The notes under the pieces are model-generated. The model was not told where the DNA came from. It saw nothing but the letters and a program-made list of their open reading frames with translations, and made no database searches. From Pseudobacteroides sp. (GTDB lineage: Bacteria; Bacillota; Clostridia; Acetivibrionales; DSM-2933), in assembly GCF_036567765.1 (NCBI RefSeq), contig NZ_DATCTU010000031.1:1-52875 (forward strand): DNA of 52,875 nt, in the 5' to 3' direction. Of this stretch, positions 17,230 through 27,128 are shown piece by piece (position 1 is the first letter of the stretch; the number at the start of each line of letters is the position of its first letter). Position numbers and translations under genes: made by a program.

Positions 17230-20211
17230 ATGAAATTAAAAAGACTTATGGCAGTTTTGCTTACCACATTATTGTTATTAGGTGGTTTATTCTCAAACGT
17301 TTCATTAGCTGCAACACCTGGTAGTATAAAAGTGTTTTATAGCAATAATGGAGCAAGTGCCAACTCGAACCAGATCTACGTTAACATCAAGCTTAGAAAT
17401 GCATGGACAAGCGATATTGATCTTTCTAAGTTAACCATTAGGTATTACTTTACCAAGGACAACAATAAAGAACTGAAATATTATACTGACTACGTCAGCA
17501 TAGGATCAGTTTCTACAGCATTCTATGATTTTTCACCGACAGCAAGTAAAGCTGATAAGTACATTGAAATAAAACCGTCTTCAGGAACTATTTCACCTGC
17601 CGGAGCACAATGGCCAAAACAATCTGAAGTTACTATCCAAGGTAGGATAGCAAAGAGTGATTGGACGAATTTTGACCAATCTAACGACTTCTCATACACC
17701 GGAGCCATATCACAGTATGTAGAAAACCCTTATATTGCTGTATTTGAATCAGGAACCCTAATTGCTGGTTCAGTACCAAATGGCAGTTCTGTATCAAATC
17801 CACCATCTCCGACAGCAACAAGAGTTCCAACACCTACTAAAGCTTCGGCTACTCCTACCAGATTTGTACCGACACCAACAAATTCAGTGCCTACACCCAC
17901 TAATGCACCAGCTACTCCTACTAAAGCTTCGGCTACTCCTACTAAACCAACATCTTCACCATCTAGAGGCGAAGTATTTGTGACTCTTGACAAAACTACA
18001 GCTTCCGTTGGAAATGTCATCAAAGCAACATTAAGTGTTAAAGATTTCGACGTTGTAGCTGGTTATCAGGCAAATATTAAATATGATCCTGCAGTGTTGC
18101 AGCCCGTATACCTTGATGGAACTCCATATGATAGCTCTTCATCTCCAGATTACGGAACATTATTACAGAAGAGATACAGCGGTACAGATATGGCAGTTAA
18201 CGATCTCACAAAAGGTATCCTTACCTTTGGAAGAACTTATATGGCACTGGATTCTTACAGGGCTTCAGGCGTAAAAGAAAATACAGGTTCATTGGCTGTT
18301 ATTGGCTTTAAGGTATTAAAGGCTACAGCAACCAGGATTACTTTGGAGAATTCATCCAGCTTAACTAATCCGGTTTCCGGTACAATGGTGTTCGATTGGA
18401 GCGGCACACAATTAACAGGTTACACAGTAACCCAAGCTCCAGAAATTAACTCAGGTAGTTTACCATCAGCTACTCCTACCAAGGCACCTACACCTACTAA
18501 GGCATCCTCAACGCCTACTAAAGCACCTACACCAACACCTACAAAGATAGTTACATCACCTTCACAGGGCGAAGTTTATATGACAATTGACAAAACAACT
18601 GCTGCTGTTGGAGATATCATTAAAGCCACATTAAGTGTTAAAGACTTTGATGTGGTGGCCGGTTATCAGGCGAGCATCAAATTTGACCCAACAGTATTAC
18701 AGCCTGTATATCTTGACGGAACTCCATATGATAATTCTTCATCCCCAGATTACGGAACATTATTGCAGAAGAGATATAGCGGTACAGATATGGCATCAAA
18801 TGATCTTACTAAAGGTATCCTCACATTTGGAAGAACTTATATGTCATTGGATTCTTATAAAGCTTCAGGCTTAAAGGAAAACACAGGTTCATTGGCAGTT
18901 ATTGGCTTTAAGGTCCTAAAGGTTGCTTCCACCAGAATTACTTTGGAAAATACCTCTAGCTTAACTAATCCGGTTTCCGGTACAATGGTGTTCGATTGGA
19001 ATGGTACACAATTAGCAGGTTATACAGTAACTCAAGCACCAGTAATTAATTCCGGCAGTGTTCCTACACCAACACCTACTAAAGCTGCAACACCTACATT
19101 ACCACCTATACCAACACCTACTAAGATAGTTACATCACCTTCACAGGGTGAAGTTTATATGACAATTGACAAAACAACCGCTGCTGTTGGTGATATAATT
19201 AAAGCAACATTAAACGTAAAAGAATTTGATTCGGTAGCAGGTTACCAGGTGAATGTCAAATATGATCCTACTGTATTACAGCCTGTATACTCTGATGGTA
19301 CACCATATGATAATTCATCAGCTCCTGACTACGGAACTTTATTGCAGAAGAGATACAGCGGCACAGACCTGGCGTCAAATGACATCACAAAGGGCAGCCT
19401 TACATTTGGAAGAAGCTATATGAATATGGCAGCATACAAAAACTCAGGTGTAGCTGAAAACACTGGTTCACTAGCGGTTATAAACTTTAAGGTATTAAAG
19501 GTTGCTTCCACTAGGATTATATTGGAAAACGCATCAAGCTTAACTAATCCTGTTACCGGAACGATGGTATTTGACTGGGATGGCATTCAGCTGTCAGGTT
19601 ACGCAGTAACTCAGGCACCTGCAATAAACTCCGGTACTGTTCCATCAGCAACTCCAACTAAAGCTGCAACACCTACCAAAGCACCTACACCTACACCAAC
19701 CAAGCCAGCAACATCTCCTACAAAAGGTGAAGTTGCTCTGACAGTTGACAAAACAACTGCAACTGTTGGTACTATCATCCAAGCAACATTAAGCGTGAAA
19801 GAGTTTGATTCGGTAGCTGGGTATCAAGCTAATATCAAATATGATCCTACTGTATTACAGCCTGTATACCTTGACGGCACACCATATGATTCATCATCAG
19901 CTCCAGACTACGGAACATTATTGCAAAAGAGATACAGCGGAACAGATATGGCAATGAATGATCTTACAAAGGGTACTCTTACATTTGGAAGAACTTATAT
20001 GAACATGTCTGCGTATAAAAACTCAGGTGTAGCTGAAAATACCGGTTCAATAGCAATAATTGGATTCAAAGTATTAAAAGTTACTCCGACCAGGATAACT
20101 TTAGAAAACTCACCAAGCCTGACAAATCCAGTTGTGGGAACGATGGTATTTGACTGGGACGGCCTACAGTTATCAAATTATGCAGTATCTCAGGCACTTG
20201 GAATCAACTAG
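17230..20211 (+). CDS. Cell-free scaffoldin: CBM3 plus four type II cohesins
   Basis: 993 aa. The ATG has AGGGGGT upstream. Residues 1-27 form a signal peptide ending VSLAA. Residues 28-175 are a family 3 carbohydrate-binding module (IDLSKLTIRYYF, IQGRIAKSDWTNFDQSND); the usual cellulose-strip histidine is tyrosine in YYTDY, while the tryptophan and arginine are kept. Four cohesins follow at about 247-408, 447-607, 640-802 and 833-993. Each begins GEV..T.DKTTA.VG and shares LQPVY.DGTPYD, YGTLLQKRYSGTD and GTMVFDW, the type II cohesin pattern. Linkers are PTPTKA-rich. The protein ends right after cohesin 4, with no dockerin, SLH or sortase signal, so it should be released into the medium. It could carry type II X-dockerin proteins, including the toxin at 1227-9317, onto cellulose. 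Confidence 0.93.
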   Translation: MKLKRLMAVLLTTLLLLGGLFSNVSLAATPGSIKVFYSNNGASANSNQIYVNIKLRNAWTSDIDLSKLTIRYYFTKDNNKELKYYTDYVSIGSVSTAFYDFSPTASKADKYIEIKPSSGTISPAGAQWPKQSEVTIQGRIAKSDWTNFDQSNDFSYTGAISQYVENPYIAVFESGTLIAGSVPNGSSVSNPPSPTATRVPTPTKASATPTRFVPTPTNSVPTPTNAPATPTKASATPTKPTSSPSRGEVFVTLDKTTASVGNVIKATLSVKDFDVVAGYQANIKYDPAVLQPVYLDGTPYDSSSSPDYGTLLQKRYSGTDMAVNDLTKGILTFGRTYMALDSYRASGVKENTGSLAVIGFKVLKATATRITLENSSSLTNPVSGTMVFDWSGTQLTGYTVTQAPEINSGSLPSATPTKAPTPTKASSTPTKAPTPTPTKIVTSPSQGEVYMTIDKTTAAVGDIIKATLSVKDFDVVAGYQASIKFDPTVLQPVYLDGTPYDNSSSPDYGTLLQKRYSGTDMASNDLTKGILTFGRTYMSLDSYKASGLKENTGSLAVIGFKVLKVASTRITLENTSSLTNPVSGTMVFDWNGTQLAGYTVTQAPVINSGSVPTPTPTKAATPTLPPIPTPTKIVTSPSQGEVYMTIDKTTAAVGDIIKATLNVKEFDSVAGYQVNVKYDPTVLQPVYSDGTPYDNSSAPDYGTLLQKRYSGTDLASNDITKGSLTFGRSYMNMAAYKNSGVAENTGSLAVINFKVLKVASTRIILENASSLTNPVTGTMVFDWDGIQLSGYAVTQAPAINSGTVPSATPTKAATPTKAPTPTPTKPATSPTKGEVALTVDKTTATVGTIIQATLSVKEFDSVAGYQANIKYDPTVLQPVYLDGTPYDSSSAPDYGTLLQKRYSGTDMAMNDLTKGTLTFGRTYMNMSAYKNSGVAENTGSIAIIGFKVLKVTPTRITLENSPSLTNPVVGTMVFDWDGLQLSNYAVSQALGIN
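17970..20211 (+). repeat. Four tandem cohesin-coding repeats
   Basis: Repeat units start near 17970, 18570, 19148 and 19727, each about 480 bp of cohesin plus a variable Pro/Thr linker. Units 1-2 and units 3-4 are closest in pairs (KDFDVVAGYQ versus KEFDSVAGYQ; SYKASG or SYRASG versus AYKNSG). This suggests the array grew by duplication of blocks, with ongoing homogenisation. Confidence 0.85.
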
Positions 20212-20240
20212 ATATTATAGCCTTATACTTGTATAACTTA

Positions 20241-20290
20241 CCTCTCCTTCCTTGCAGGAATTAGTGAATGCAAGGGGGAGAGGTTTTACT
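20241..20290 (+). terminator. Strong rho-independent terminator of the scaffoldin gene
   Basis: CCTCTCC...CCTTGCA pairs with TGCAAGG..GGAGAGG around a 12-nt loop, followed by TTTTACTTTT, about 30 bp after the stop codon. Confidence 0.9.
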
Positions 20291-20457
20291 TTTCTATAAG
20301 CAAGTAATTACTCTATTAGATTTTTCACATATTGTCCTTTCAGTACATACTATACGTAAGTCAGTTTAAAATGTTTATCTGTAATAAGTTAATATTTTTA
20401 TCCGGCATATCATAGTCTGCATTATATTAAGGGTCCGCTTTTGTGGTGCTTTATATA

Positions 20458-20486
20458 TTGTAGCAGCTATAAATACATGGTATAGT
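20458..20486 (+). promoter_or_regulatory. Promoter of the cysteine synthase gene
   Basis: TTGTAG (20458-20463) and TATAGT (20481-20486) with 17 bp between, 30 bp before the start codon. Confidence 0.6.
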
Positions 20487-20515
20487 ATTTATAGCAAATC
20501 GGAAGGATGATGAGC

Positions 20516-21415
20516 ATGTATGATAACATTCTTGATACTATTGGCAACACACCACTGGTGAAGATAAGAAAATTAAACCCCAAACCTCATATTCCTTTGT
20601 ATGCTAAACTTGAGGGTTTTAACCCAACTGGAAGCATCAAGGATCGTATAGCACTGAAAATGATTGAGCAGGCAGAAGAAAGCGGTATGCTGACCCACAA
20701 AAAAACAATAATAGAGCCTACCTCAGGAAACACAGGAATTGGTCTGGCCATGATAGGTGCAGTTAAAGGATATTCTGTAGAGATAGTCATGAGTGAGGCT
20801 GTTTCTGTTGAACGCCGCAAAATGATTGAGGCTTTTGGAGCAAAGATTATATTAACTGACGCTTCTCATGGGACCGATGGAGCAATCAGAAAAGCACATG
20901 AGCTTATTGCCCTGCATCCTGATAAATACTTTATGCCAAATCAGTTTTCCAATAAATACAATAAGATGGCACACTACCTTACTACCGCTAATGAAATCTG
21001 GGAGGCTACACAAGGAAAAGTCACTCATTTTGTATCTGCCCTTGGCACCTCAGGAACTATAATGGGAGTTGGAATGGGACTTAAAAGTAAAAACCCGGAC
21101 ATACAGATAATTGAAGCTCATCCTGTCCTGGGTCATTATATTCAAGGCCTTAAAAACATGCAGGAAGCTATTGTTCCTGAAATCTATGATCCTACAAAGA
21201 TTGATCGAACTGTAATGATTGAATCTGAAGCAGCTTTTTCCATGTGCAGAGATATTGTCTTGCATGAAGGCATATTCGTTGGAATGAGCAGCGGAGCTGC
21301 CATGCTAGCTGCATTAGAATGCATCAATGAAATGAATGAGGGCTTTGTTGTTATGGTATTTGCCGATCGAGGTGAAAAATACTTAAGTACCGATTTATTT
21401 AATCAACCCATATAG
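20516..21415 (+). CDS. cysK: Cysteine synthase (O-acetylserine sulfhydrylase), PLP-dependent
   Basis: 299 aa. It converts O-acetylserine and sulfide to cysteine in the cytoplasm. The family opening ILDTIGNTPLVKI is followed by GSIKDRIA, with the PLP lysine at about residue 41, and by the asparagine loop TSGNTGIGLA. The phosphate-binding GTSGTIMGVG and the C-terminal SSGAAMLA are all present. The ATG at 20516 is preferred because GGAAGG lies 9 nt before it; two earlier ATGs (20507, 20510) abut the ribosome site. At about 300 residues it is normal for CysK/CysM and lacks a CBS domain. A cystathionine beta-synthase-like role is possible but less likely. It has its own promoter. Confidence 0.92.
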   Translation: MYDNILDTIGNTPLVKIRKLNPKPHIPLYAKLEGFNPTGSIKDRIALKMIEQAEESGMLTHKKTIIEPTSGNTGIGLAMIGAVKGYSVEIVMSEAVSVERRKMIEAFGAKIILTDASHGTDGAIRKAHELIALHPDKYFMPNQFSNKYNKMAHYLTTANEIWEATQGKVTHFVSALGTSGTIMGVGMGLKSKNPDIQIIEAHPVLGHYIQGLKNMQEAIVPEIYDPTKIDRTVMIESEAAFSMCRDIVLHEGIFVGMSSGAAMLAALECINEMNEGFVVMVFADRGEKYLSTDLFNQPI

Positions 21416-21489
21416 TACCTGTATAGTCACATTTTTTACTGCTTTTTTGACTGGTGTAAAGCGATAGGACTTAAGGAATGATAAAATTT

Positions 21490-21801
21490 TCATATTTCAT
21501 GATGGGGATTCTTTTTAACTGTTTCAAAAGCTTTAACGATTCTCTCATGAACCTCTGACCTGAACTTGATCAAGTAATCATTATTTTCACCTTTGTCTAT
21601 AAAGTTTGAACAATAGTATGGTTTGGATTCATTGAGTACTATCGCAGCAACATCAGCCAAACAAATCCAGCAAACACAGAATTCTTTGCTTTGTTTATTC
21701 TTCGTGGTTTGAGCAAAATCATACAATTCCTGTAATACAATATTCTCAATAAGATTTTCCAGTCCTGCATTTGTATATAGATCATCCTTAAATTTTCTCA
21801 T
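21490..21801 (-). CDS. comFB: ComFB-family protein
   Basis: 103 aa. It matches the late-competence ComFB family: ENIVLQELYDFA, then a CVCWICLADVAAIVLNE segment in which two cysteines and DVAAxxLN are diagnostic, then a region ending KAFETVKKNP. It is cytoplasmic. Cyanobacterial ComFB-type proteins have recently been described as c-di-GMP receptors. That would fit the HD-GYP gene and GGDEF remnant elsewhere in the window, although no binding motif can be proven here. GGGAG precedes the ATG. It is transcribed away from the sensor kinase operon. Confidence 0.8.
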   Translation of the reverse strand: MRKFKDDLYTNAGLENLIENIVLQELYDFAQTTKNKQSKEFCVCWICLADVAAIVLNESKPYYCSNFIDKGENNDYLIKFRSEVHERIVKAFETVKKNPHHEI

Positions 21802-22204
21802 TATGATTAACTCCCATCAATATTTTTTATTTTGATTTGCATTGTTGGCATTTACATAATGAATATCGGAAAAATGCAAAGTCTGTTTTATAGCTTATTA
21901 GGTCTATTTTATAAATATAACTACCAACAATACACCAATCATGATCAAAAATCAGCTATAGAGTCGAGTTTTGCACCTAAAGCACACTTATTTATGTTAT
22001 AGAAGTGTGCTTAATTTTGTTAAGAGATCCATAAATGGTGAGTACATTTTTATTTATTGCAAAACACTTTCCTATATTAATAATTTCCTAGACATGAACA
22101 ATATCACCTGCGATTTTGCAACTGTTTTTTTACGCTAAGCTTGAAGAAGATTTAAAATTATGTAAATATATAAAGAGATAACTAATTTTAGGGGTGTATA
22201 AATT
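21802..22204. other. Divergent intergenic region between comFB and the kinase operon
   Basis: 403 bp, no gene. It contains the stem-loop at 21980-22012 and presumably both divergent promoters. Near 22140, TTGAAG with a weak AT-rich -10 is the best guess for the kinase operon, at low confidence. Confidence 0.5.
21980..22012 (+). terminator. Perfect 10-bp stem-loop
   Basis: AAGCACACTT and AAGTGTGCTT flank a 13-nt loop, followed by AATTTTGTT. It lies between two divergent genes, so it would not end either of them. It may be a leader attenuator of the kinase operon or a leftover terminator. Confidence 0.45.
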
Positions 22205-23518
22205 TTGAAAGAAGCATCATTTAAAATACTGATTGTAGATGACAATCCAAATAACCTCATTTCACTCAGAATGCTAATTGATGAATACATCAATGCTGAA
22301 GTGCTTGAAGCTGAATCGGGAGAAAGGGCTCTAGAGGTTTTATATACGCATCCGGTTGACATGGTTCTATTAGATATACAGATGGAAAAAATGGATGGCT
22401 TTGAGGTTGCCTCCTATATGAAAAAAAGAAAGAAAACTCAGGACATACCTATTGTATTTCTATCTGCAGCTTACATATCTGAGGAATTCAAAAAAAGGGG
22501 CTTTGAAATTGGAGCTGTGGATTATATAACGAAACCAATTGATGAATATCAATTAATCAACAGGATTAATGTATATCTAAAATTGATTGAAAAAGAACGT
22601 TCAATGAATATTATTTTAGAAAACAAAATAATTGAGCAGACCAAAGAACTTCTTAATCAAACTGAAGAATTAAAAAGGCAAACCGAGGAATTGCAAAAAG
22701 CCAAAGAAGAAGCAGTAGCTGCCAATGAAGCTAAAAGTATGTTTCTTGCAAACATAACCCATGAATTAAGAACGCCCTTAAATATTTTGCTAAGTTCAAC
22801 TCAGTTAATAAACTACTATATAGACAGCAGTACAACTATTGAAAAGATAAAATTGAAAGAAAAAATAGATATGCAAACTCAAAATTGCAATAGGCTTCTG
22901 CGTTTGATAAACAATTTAATTGACATTACAAAAATAGATACAAGCAATTTTACTCTTTCCTATAACAAATGCAATATAGTGCAAATTATTGAGGCTATAA
23001 CCATGTCAGTAGTGGATTATATAAATACTAAAGGAATAAATATAACCTTTGACACAGATGTGGAGGAAAAGTTCATATTATGCGATCTTGACGCAATTGA
23101 AAGAATCATTCTAAACCTTCTTTCCAATGCAATAAAATTTACCCCTAAAGGAGGAAGCATTTTTGTATTGATCAAAGAATACCCAAACCTGGTCAGAATA
23201 TCCATAAAAGATACTGGAATCGGAATACCAGAAAATATGGTTGGAGTTATTTTTGAAAGATTCAAGCAGATTGATAGCCTTTTGACAAGACAAAACGAAG
23301 GAAGCGGAATAGGTCTAAGCCTTGTAAAAGCTCTTGTTGAGATGCATGGCGGTCAAATTAGCGTAGTAAGCGAATATCAATCGGGAAGTGAATTTATTAT
23401 TGATCTTCCTACAGAAAACATATGTAAATCTGAGGAATACTCCTATAATTATCCTTTTCAAAATGAAAGCAATGTAATTAGGAAAATTGATATCGAATTT
23501 TCCGACATATATTTTTAA
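22205..23518 (+). CDS. Response-regulator / histidine kinase hybrid (REC - coiled coil - HisKA - HATPase)
   Basis: 437 aa, no membrane segment, so a cytosolic kinase. The N-terminal receiver (6-120) has ILIVDDNPNN, phospho-acceptor aspartate in MVLLDIQM and lysine in YITKPID. A coiled coil with repeated QTEEL follows (128-175). The HisKA H-box NITHELRTPL puts the phosphorylated histidine at about 186. HATPase has N-box NLLSNAIKF and G-boxes DTGIGIP and GSGIGLSL. Translation starts at a TTG with AGGGGTG upstream. REC-first kinases usually receive phosphate from a partner that changes their activity; the three-receiver kinase 34 bp downstream is the obvious partner. Confidence 0.9.
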   Translation: MKEASFKILIVDDNPNNLISLRMLIDEYINAEVLEAESGERALEVLYTHPVDMVLLDIQMEKMDGFEVASYMKKRKKTQDIPIVFLSAAYISEEFKKRGFEIGAVDYITKPIDEYQLINRINVYLKLIEKERSMNIILENKIIEQTKELLNQTEELKRQTEELQKAKEEAVAANEAKSMFLANITHELRTPLNILLSSTQLINYYIDSSTTIEKIKLKEKIDMQTQNCNRLLRLINNLIDITKIDTSNFTLSYNKCNIVQIIEAITMSVVDYINTKGINITFDTDVEEKFILCDLDAIERIILNLLSNAIKFTPKGGSIFVLIKEYPNLVRISIKDTGIGIPENMVGVIFERFKQIDSLLTRQNEGSGIGLSLVKALVEMHGGQISVVSEYQSGSEFIIDLPTENICKSEEYSYNYPFQNESNVIRKIDIEFSDIYF

Positions 23519-23552
23519 ATATTAATTTACTTAATTCTCCAGGAGGTCATTA

Positions 23553-26500
23553 ATGAATTTTTTAAGAAATATCAGCGTAAAGATAAGACTTACAGCTATT
23601 CTTATAGTATGGATTATCACTTTTATATGTGTGGGCATATTTGCAATTGTTCAAATGGAAAATATCTCTTCTGTAACCAAGTCTATTTATACCGATCCGA
23701 TGCAAGTATCAAACGCAGCTATTGAGGCACGTGTAGATATAATAAAAATACAGAGGGACATGAGAGCTTTATTAATATTAACTAACAAAGACCAGGTGCT
23801 AAAAAGTTTACATAATATCGCACCACTTGACGAAAGAGTTATGGGCAGTTTTGACATTATTAATACACATTCTGAAACACCGGAAACTATAAACCTTGAA
23901 AAGGAAGCAAGGCAAATATTTCAGGATTGGATTAAAGGCAGGGAAGATGCAATAAACCTTTTATTAGGCGGGAATTTAATAAAAGCAACCGATGTGGTTT
24001 TGGGTTTTAACTCCAGGTACGTGATTAAATTAGAAAATATACTTGTCAAGATTGATGCAAATTCAAGAAAAATGGCTGATATTTTAATTAAAGAGGCTGA
24101 TGGAGTGGAATCAACTCAAAAAAATGCTCTTATCATATTAATAACAAGTATGACCATAGTATTTATATTTTTCTTTATTCTAATTACAAACAGTATTCTA
24201 AAGCCTATTACCATGTTGACAGCAGCTATGGACAACAGTGCAAACACAGGTAATCTATCCACAGTGCAATTAAATGGTAAAAATGAAATCGTAGATATGA
24301 CAAAATATTATAATGTATTAGTGTGTAAGCTGAAAGACATGTTCTGGGTTAAGGATTCCCAGAATGTATTAAGCCAGGAACTCTCGGGATGCAAAACCCT
24401 CGACGAGCTTACACAAAAAGCTGTAAATTTCATTTCAGAGATTGCAGATGCGGGAAAAGGGGTTTTATATACATACAACAGCGACAACAATATGCTGTAC
24501 CTAAAGTCTTCCTACGCATTTACCCAACAGGACAAGCTACATGAAAAAATTGCAATAGGGGAAGGAATTATCGGCCAGGCTGCACTTCAAAAAAAGCCCA
24601 TATTCCTTAATAACATCAACAAAAAAGAAACTTACATATCCACGGGAATAATAGACGAAGCACCATTAAACACATATACCATACCATTGATTTATGAAGA
24701 TCAACTTTACGGTGTTGTTTCACTAGCTTCATTTGAGCACTTCAATAAAGCAAAACTTGAGGTCTTGGATTGCTGCAGTAATATTATAGCTGTCAACTTA
24801 TACTCATCTTTCCAAACCCAAACCATTAAGGATTTACTTTACATTTCAGAAAAAACACAGGAAGAAGTGCGAGAATCAGCTGAAGAGCTCAGAGAAGCTA
24901 ACTTATTACTGCAGCAGCAGCAGGAGCTTTTACAGCAGCAAACAGAAGAACTGCAACAAACGAATACCGAACTTGAAGAACAGCAGCAGCTTCTTCAACA
25001 GCAAAGTGAAGAACTCCAGCAAACCAATACACAGCTCGAAGAACAGCAGCAGCAGCTTGAGGAACAAGCAAGAGTTTTAAATATACAGAACAAGCAGCTT
25101 GAAGAAACAGGCAGAGAACTTAAAAAGAGGTCTGAGGAACTTGAAAACTCCAATAGGTATAAATCAGAATTCCTTGCTAACATGTCCCATGAATTAAGGA
25201 CTCCATTGAACTCAATTATCCTCCTTTCCAAGTTATTGCTAAACAAAGCAAAAAGCAAGCTTGTAGAAGGCGATAAAGAAAAAATCGATATAATAAACAA
25301 CGCAGGACAAGAACTTCTGCGTCTTATAAATGACATTTTAGATCTTTCCAAGATAGAGGCAGGGCGTATGACTGTCGATGTACAGGAATTTGATTCCGGT
25401 TTCTTGATCAGTGAAACCAAACGAATGTTCGAAGGACTGACAAGTGAAAAAGGACTAAATTTGGTTATGGAGGACATGGTAAACAATCGCCTGTGCGGTG
25501 ATGTTCATAAAATATCACAAATATTAAGGAACCTTATATCAAATGCTATAAAGTTTACCAATTATGGTTATATAACTCTTAATATTGCAAGGGATGGCGT
25601 TGATTCAGCGGGAGTCGTATTCACAGTAAAGGATACAGGCATTGGAATTGCACCCCAACAACAGGCAGTAATATTTGAGGAGTTTCAACAGGGTGACGGT
25701 TCCATATCAAGGAAATACGGCGGAACCGGCTTAGGATTATCTATATCCAAAAAGCTAGCCGAGTTATTGGGCGGAAAAATAAAAGTTAGAAGTGAATTGG
25801 GCCACGGAAGTGAATTTTCACTATATATTCCAAACCTTATTCCAGATAATCCAGGAATCCATACTTCATCACTAGCTCACTACTGGGCTGCAGAAAAGGA
25901 AACTGCTGCCGGTAGTCTTGATGTTAGGTCACAAGACAAATCCGATAATGCAGTGTTAGTTATAGAGGATGACTTAATCTTTGCAGAGTACTTGAAAGAT
26001 ATTATTCAAGGTATGGGGTTCAATTCTATTATAGCAGCCAATGGAAAAGACGGTTTGCAGCTGGCAAAACAACACAGGCCTAAAGGTATTCTATTGGATT
26101 TAGGTTTGCCCGATATAAGCGGTATTGATGTACTGAGAGAACTGAAAAGTACTATCGAGCTAAGGGAAATTCCTGTACATGTTATTTCCGTTTGGGAGAA
26201 GAATTTTAAGCCACAAAGAATGGGGGCAGTAGGTTTTAAGCAAAAACCAATCGAAGAGTCCCAAATTGTCAAGCTGATTTCCCAAATGATAGATTTCTCA
26301 GAAAAGGACCCTAAGCAATTACTTCTGATTGAGGATAACCCTGTACAACAGGAAGCCATAAAAGAGATAATCGGAAATGGAGATATTGTTATAAAAGCTG
26401 TTGATACTCAAATAGCTGCTCAGAATGAAATATTAAAAGGCAGTTATGATGTAATAGTATTGGATTTGGCACTGAAAGAAGGAAACGGGCTTAATGTCTG

Positions 26501-27110
26501 CAAATTCATCGGTGAAAAAAAGATAGAAATACCCCTCATTGTTTATACGGGAAGAGAACTGTCTCTTGAGGAAGAAAAGGAAATACGGACTTATGCCGAC
26601 AGCATCATAATAAAAACTGCTAACTCCGAAGAAAGACTGCTTGATGAAGTTACTCTATTTTTGCATAAGGTAAAAAGGTATAAGAAAGACGAGTATTACA
26701 TTAATTCAAAAACCAAGGAAGATTATTCTCTAAATCTTCAAGGAAAAACAATAATGATTGTGGATGATGACCCAAGAAATGTTTATGTTTTGGCATCCGC
26801 ACTGGAACAGTATGGAGCTAATGTTTTAGAGGCAGGAAATGGAAAAGATGCATTGGAGAAGCTTAAGGATAACAAAATAGACCTTGTATTAATGGATATT
26901 ATGATGCCGGAAATGGATGGCTATGAAACTATCATTGCTATTCGGAAGACCGATTTAATTAAGGAAATTCCAATTATCGCTATTACAGCTAAGTCACTAA
27001 AGAGCGATAAAGATAAATGCATTGAGGCCGGAGCTAATGATTATATCTCAAAGCCGGTAGATTACGATACATTAGTCCGATTAGTGAAGGTTTGGAGCAA
27101 TAAGAAATAG
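23553..27110 (+). CDS. Membrane hybrid histidine kinase with GAF and three receiver domains
   Basis: 1,185 aa. Two transmembrane segments (about 12-33 and 190-216) flank a helical 4HB_MCP-like sensor domain, then a HAMP-like linker, a GAF domain (285-420), and a Q/E-rich coiled coil (430-545, many QQQ runs). HisKA has MSHELRTPL (histidine near 545), and HATPase carries ISNAIKF, DTGIGIA and GTGLGLSI. Three receivers follow: 797-910 (DLGLPD), 925-1040 (DLALKEG) and 1065-1183 (DIMMPEMDGYE). All three keep the acidic pair, acceptor aspartate, Thr/Ser and lysine, so all look phosphorylatable. AGGAGG precedes the ATG. It sits in an operon between the REC-kinase and CheR. The stimulus is unknown. 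Confidence 0.93.
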   Translation: MNFLRNISVKIRLTAILIVWIITFICVGIFAIVQMENISSVTKSIYTDPMQVSNAAIEARVDIIKIQRDMRALLILTNKDQVLKSLHNIAPLDERVMGSFDIINTHSETPETINLEKEARQIFQDWIKGREDAINLLLGGNLIKATDVVLGFNSRYVIKLENILVKIDANSRKMADILIKEADGVESTQKNALIILITSMTIVFIFFFILITNSILKPITMLTAAMDNSANTGNLSTVQLNGKNEIVDMTKYYNVLVCKLKDMFWVKDSQNVLSQELSGCKTLDELTQKAVNFISEIADAGKGVLYTYNSDNNMLYLKSSYAFTQQDKLHEKIAIGEGIIGQAALQKKPIFLNNINKKETYISTGIIDEAPLNTYTIPLIYEDQLYGVVSLASFEHFNKAKLEVLDCCSNIIAVNLYSSFQTQTIKDLLYISEKTQEEVRESAEELREANLLLQQQQELLQQQTEELQQTNTELEEQQQLLQQQSEELQQTNTQLEEQQQQLEEQARVLNIQNKQLEETGRELKKRSEELENSNRYKSEFLANMSHELRTPLNSIILLSKLLLNKAKSKLVEGDKEKIDIINNAGQELLRLINDILDLSKIEAGRMTVDVQEFDSGFLISETKRMFEGLTSEKGLNLVMEDMVNNRLCGDVHKISQILRNLISNAIKFTNYGYITLNIARDGVDSAGVVFTVKDTGIGIAPQQQAVIFEEFQQGDGSISRKYGGTGLGLSISKKLAELLGGKIKVRSELGHGSEFSLYIPNLIPDNPGIHTSSLAHYWAAEKETAAGSLDVRSQDKSDNAVLVIEDDLIFAEYLKDIIQGMGFNSIIAANGKDGLQLAKQHRPKGILLDLGLPDISGIDVLRELKSTIELREIPVHVISVWEKNFKPQRMGAVGFKQKPIEESQIVKLISQMIDFSEKDPKQLLLIEDNPVQQEAIKEIIGNGDIVIKAVDTQIAAQNEILKGSYDVIVLDLALKEGNGLNVCKFIGEKKIEIPLIVYTGRELSLEEEKEIRTYADSIIIKTANSEERLLDEVTLFLHKVKRYKKDEYYINSKTKEDYSLNLQGKTIMIVDDDPRNVYVLASALEQYGANVLEAGNGKDALEKLKDNKIDLVLMDIMMPEMDGYETIIAIRKTDLIKEIPIIAITAKSLKSDKDKCIEAGANDYISKPVDYDTLVRLVKVWSNKK

Positions 27111-27128
27111 GAGCATAGGGAGTAATAT

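Noticed and set aside
17800..17960. Short repeats resembling a CRISPR or microsatellite (ACTCCTACTAAAGC...)
   Set aside because: They encode the Pro-Thr-rich linker of the scaffoldin in frame and lack spacers.
24905..25070. CAG/CAGCAG-rich repeat tract
   Set aside because: It codes the Q/E-rich coiled coil of the hybrid kinase; not an independent repeat element.
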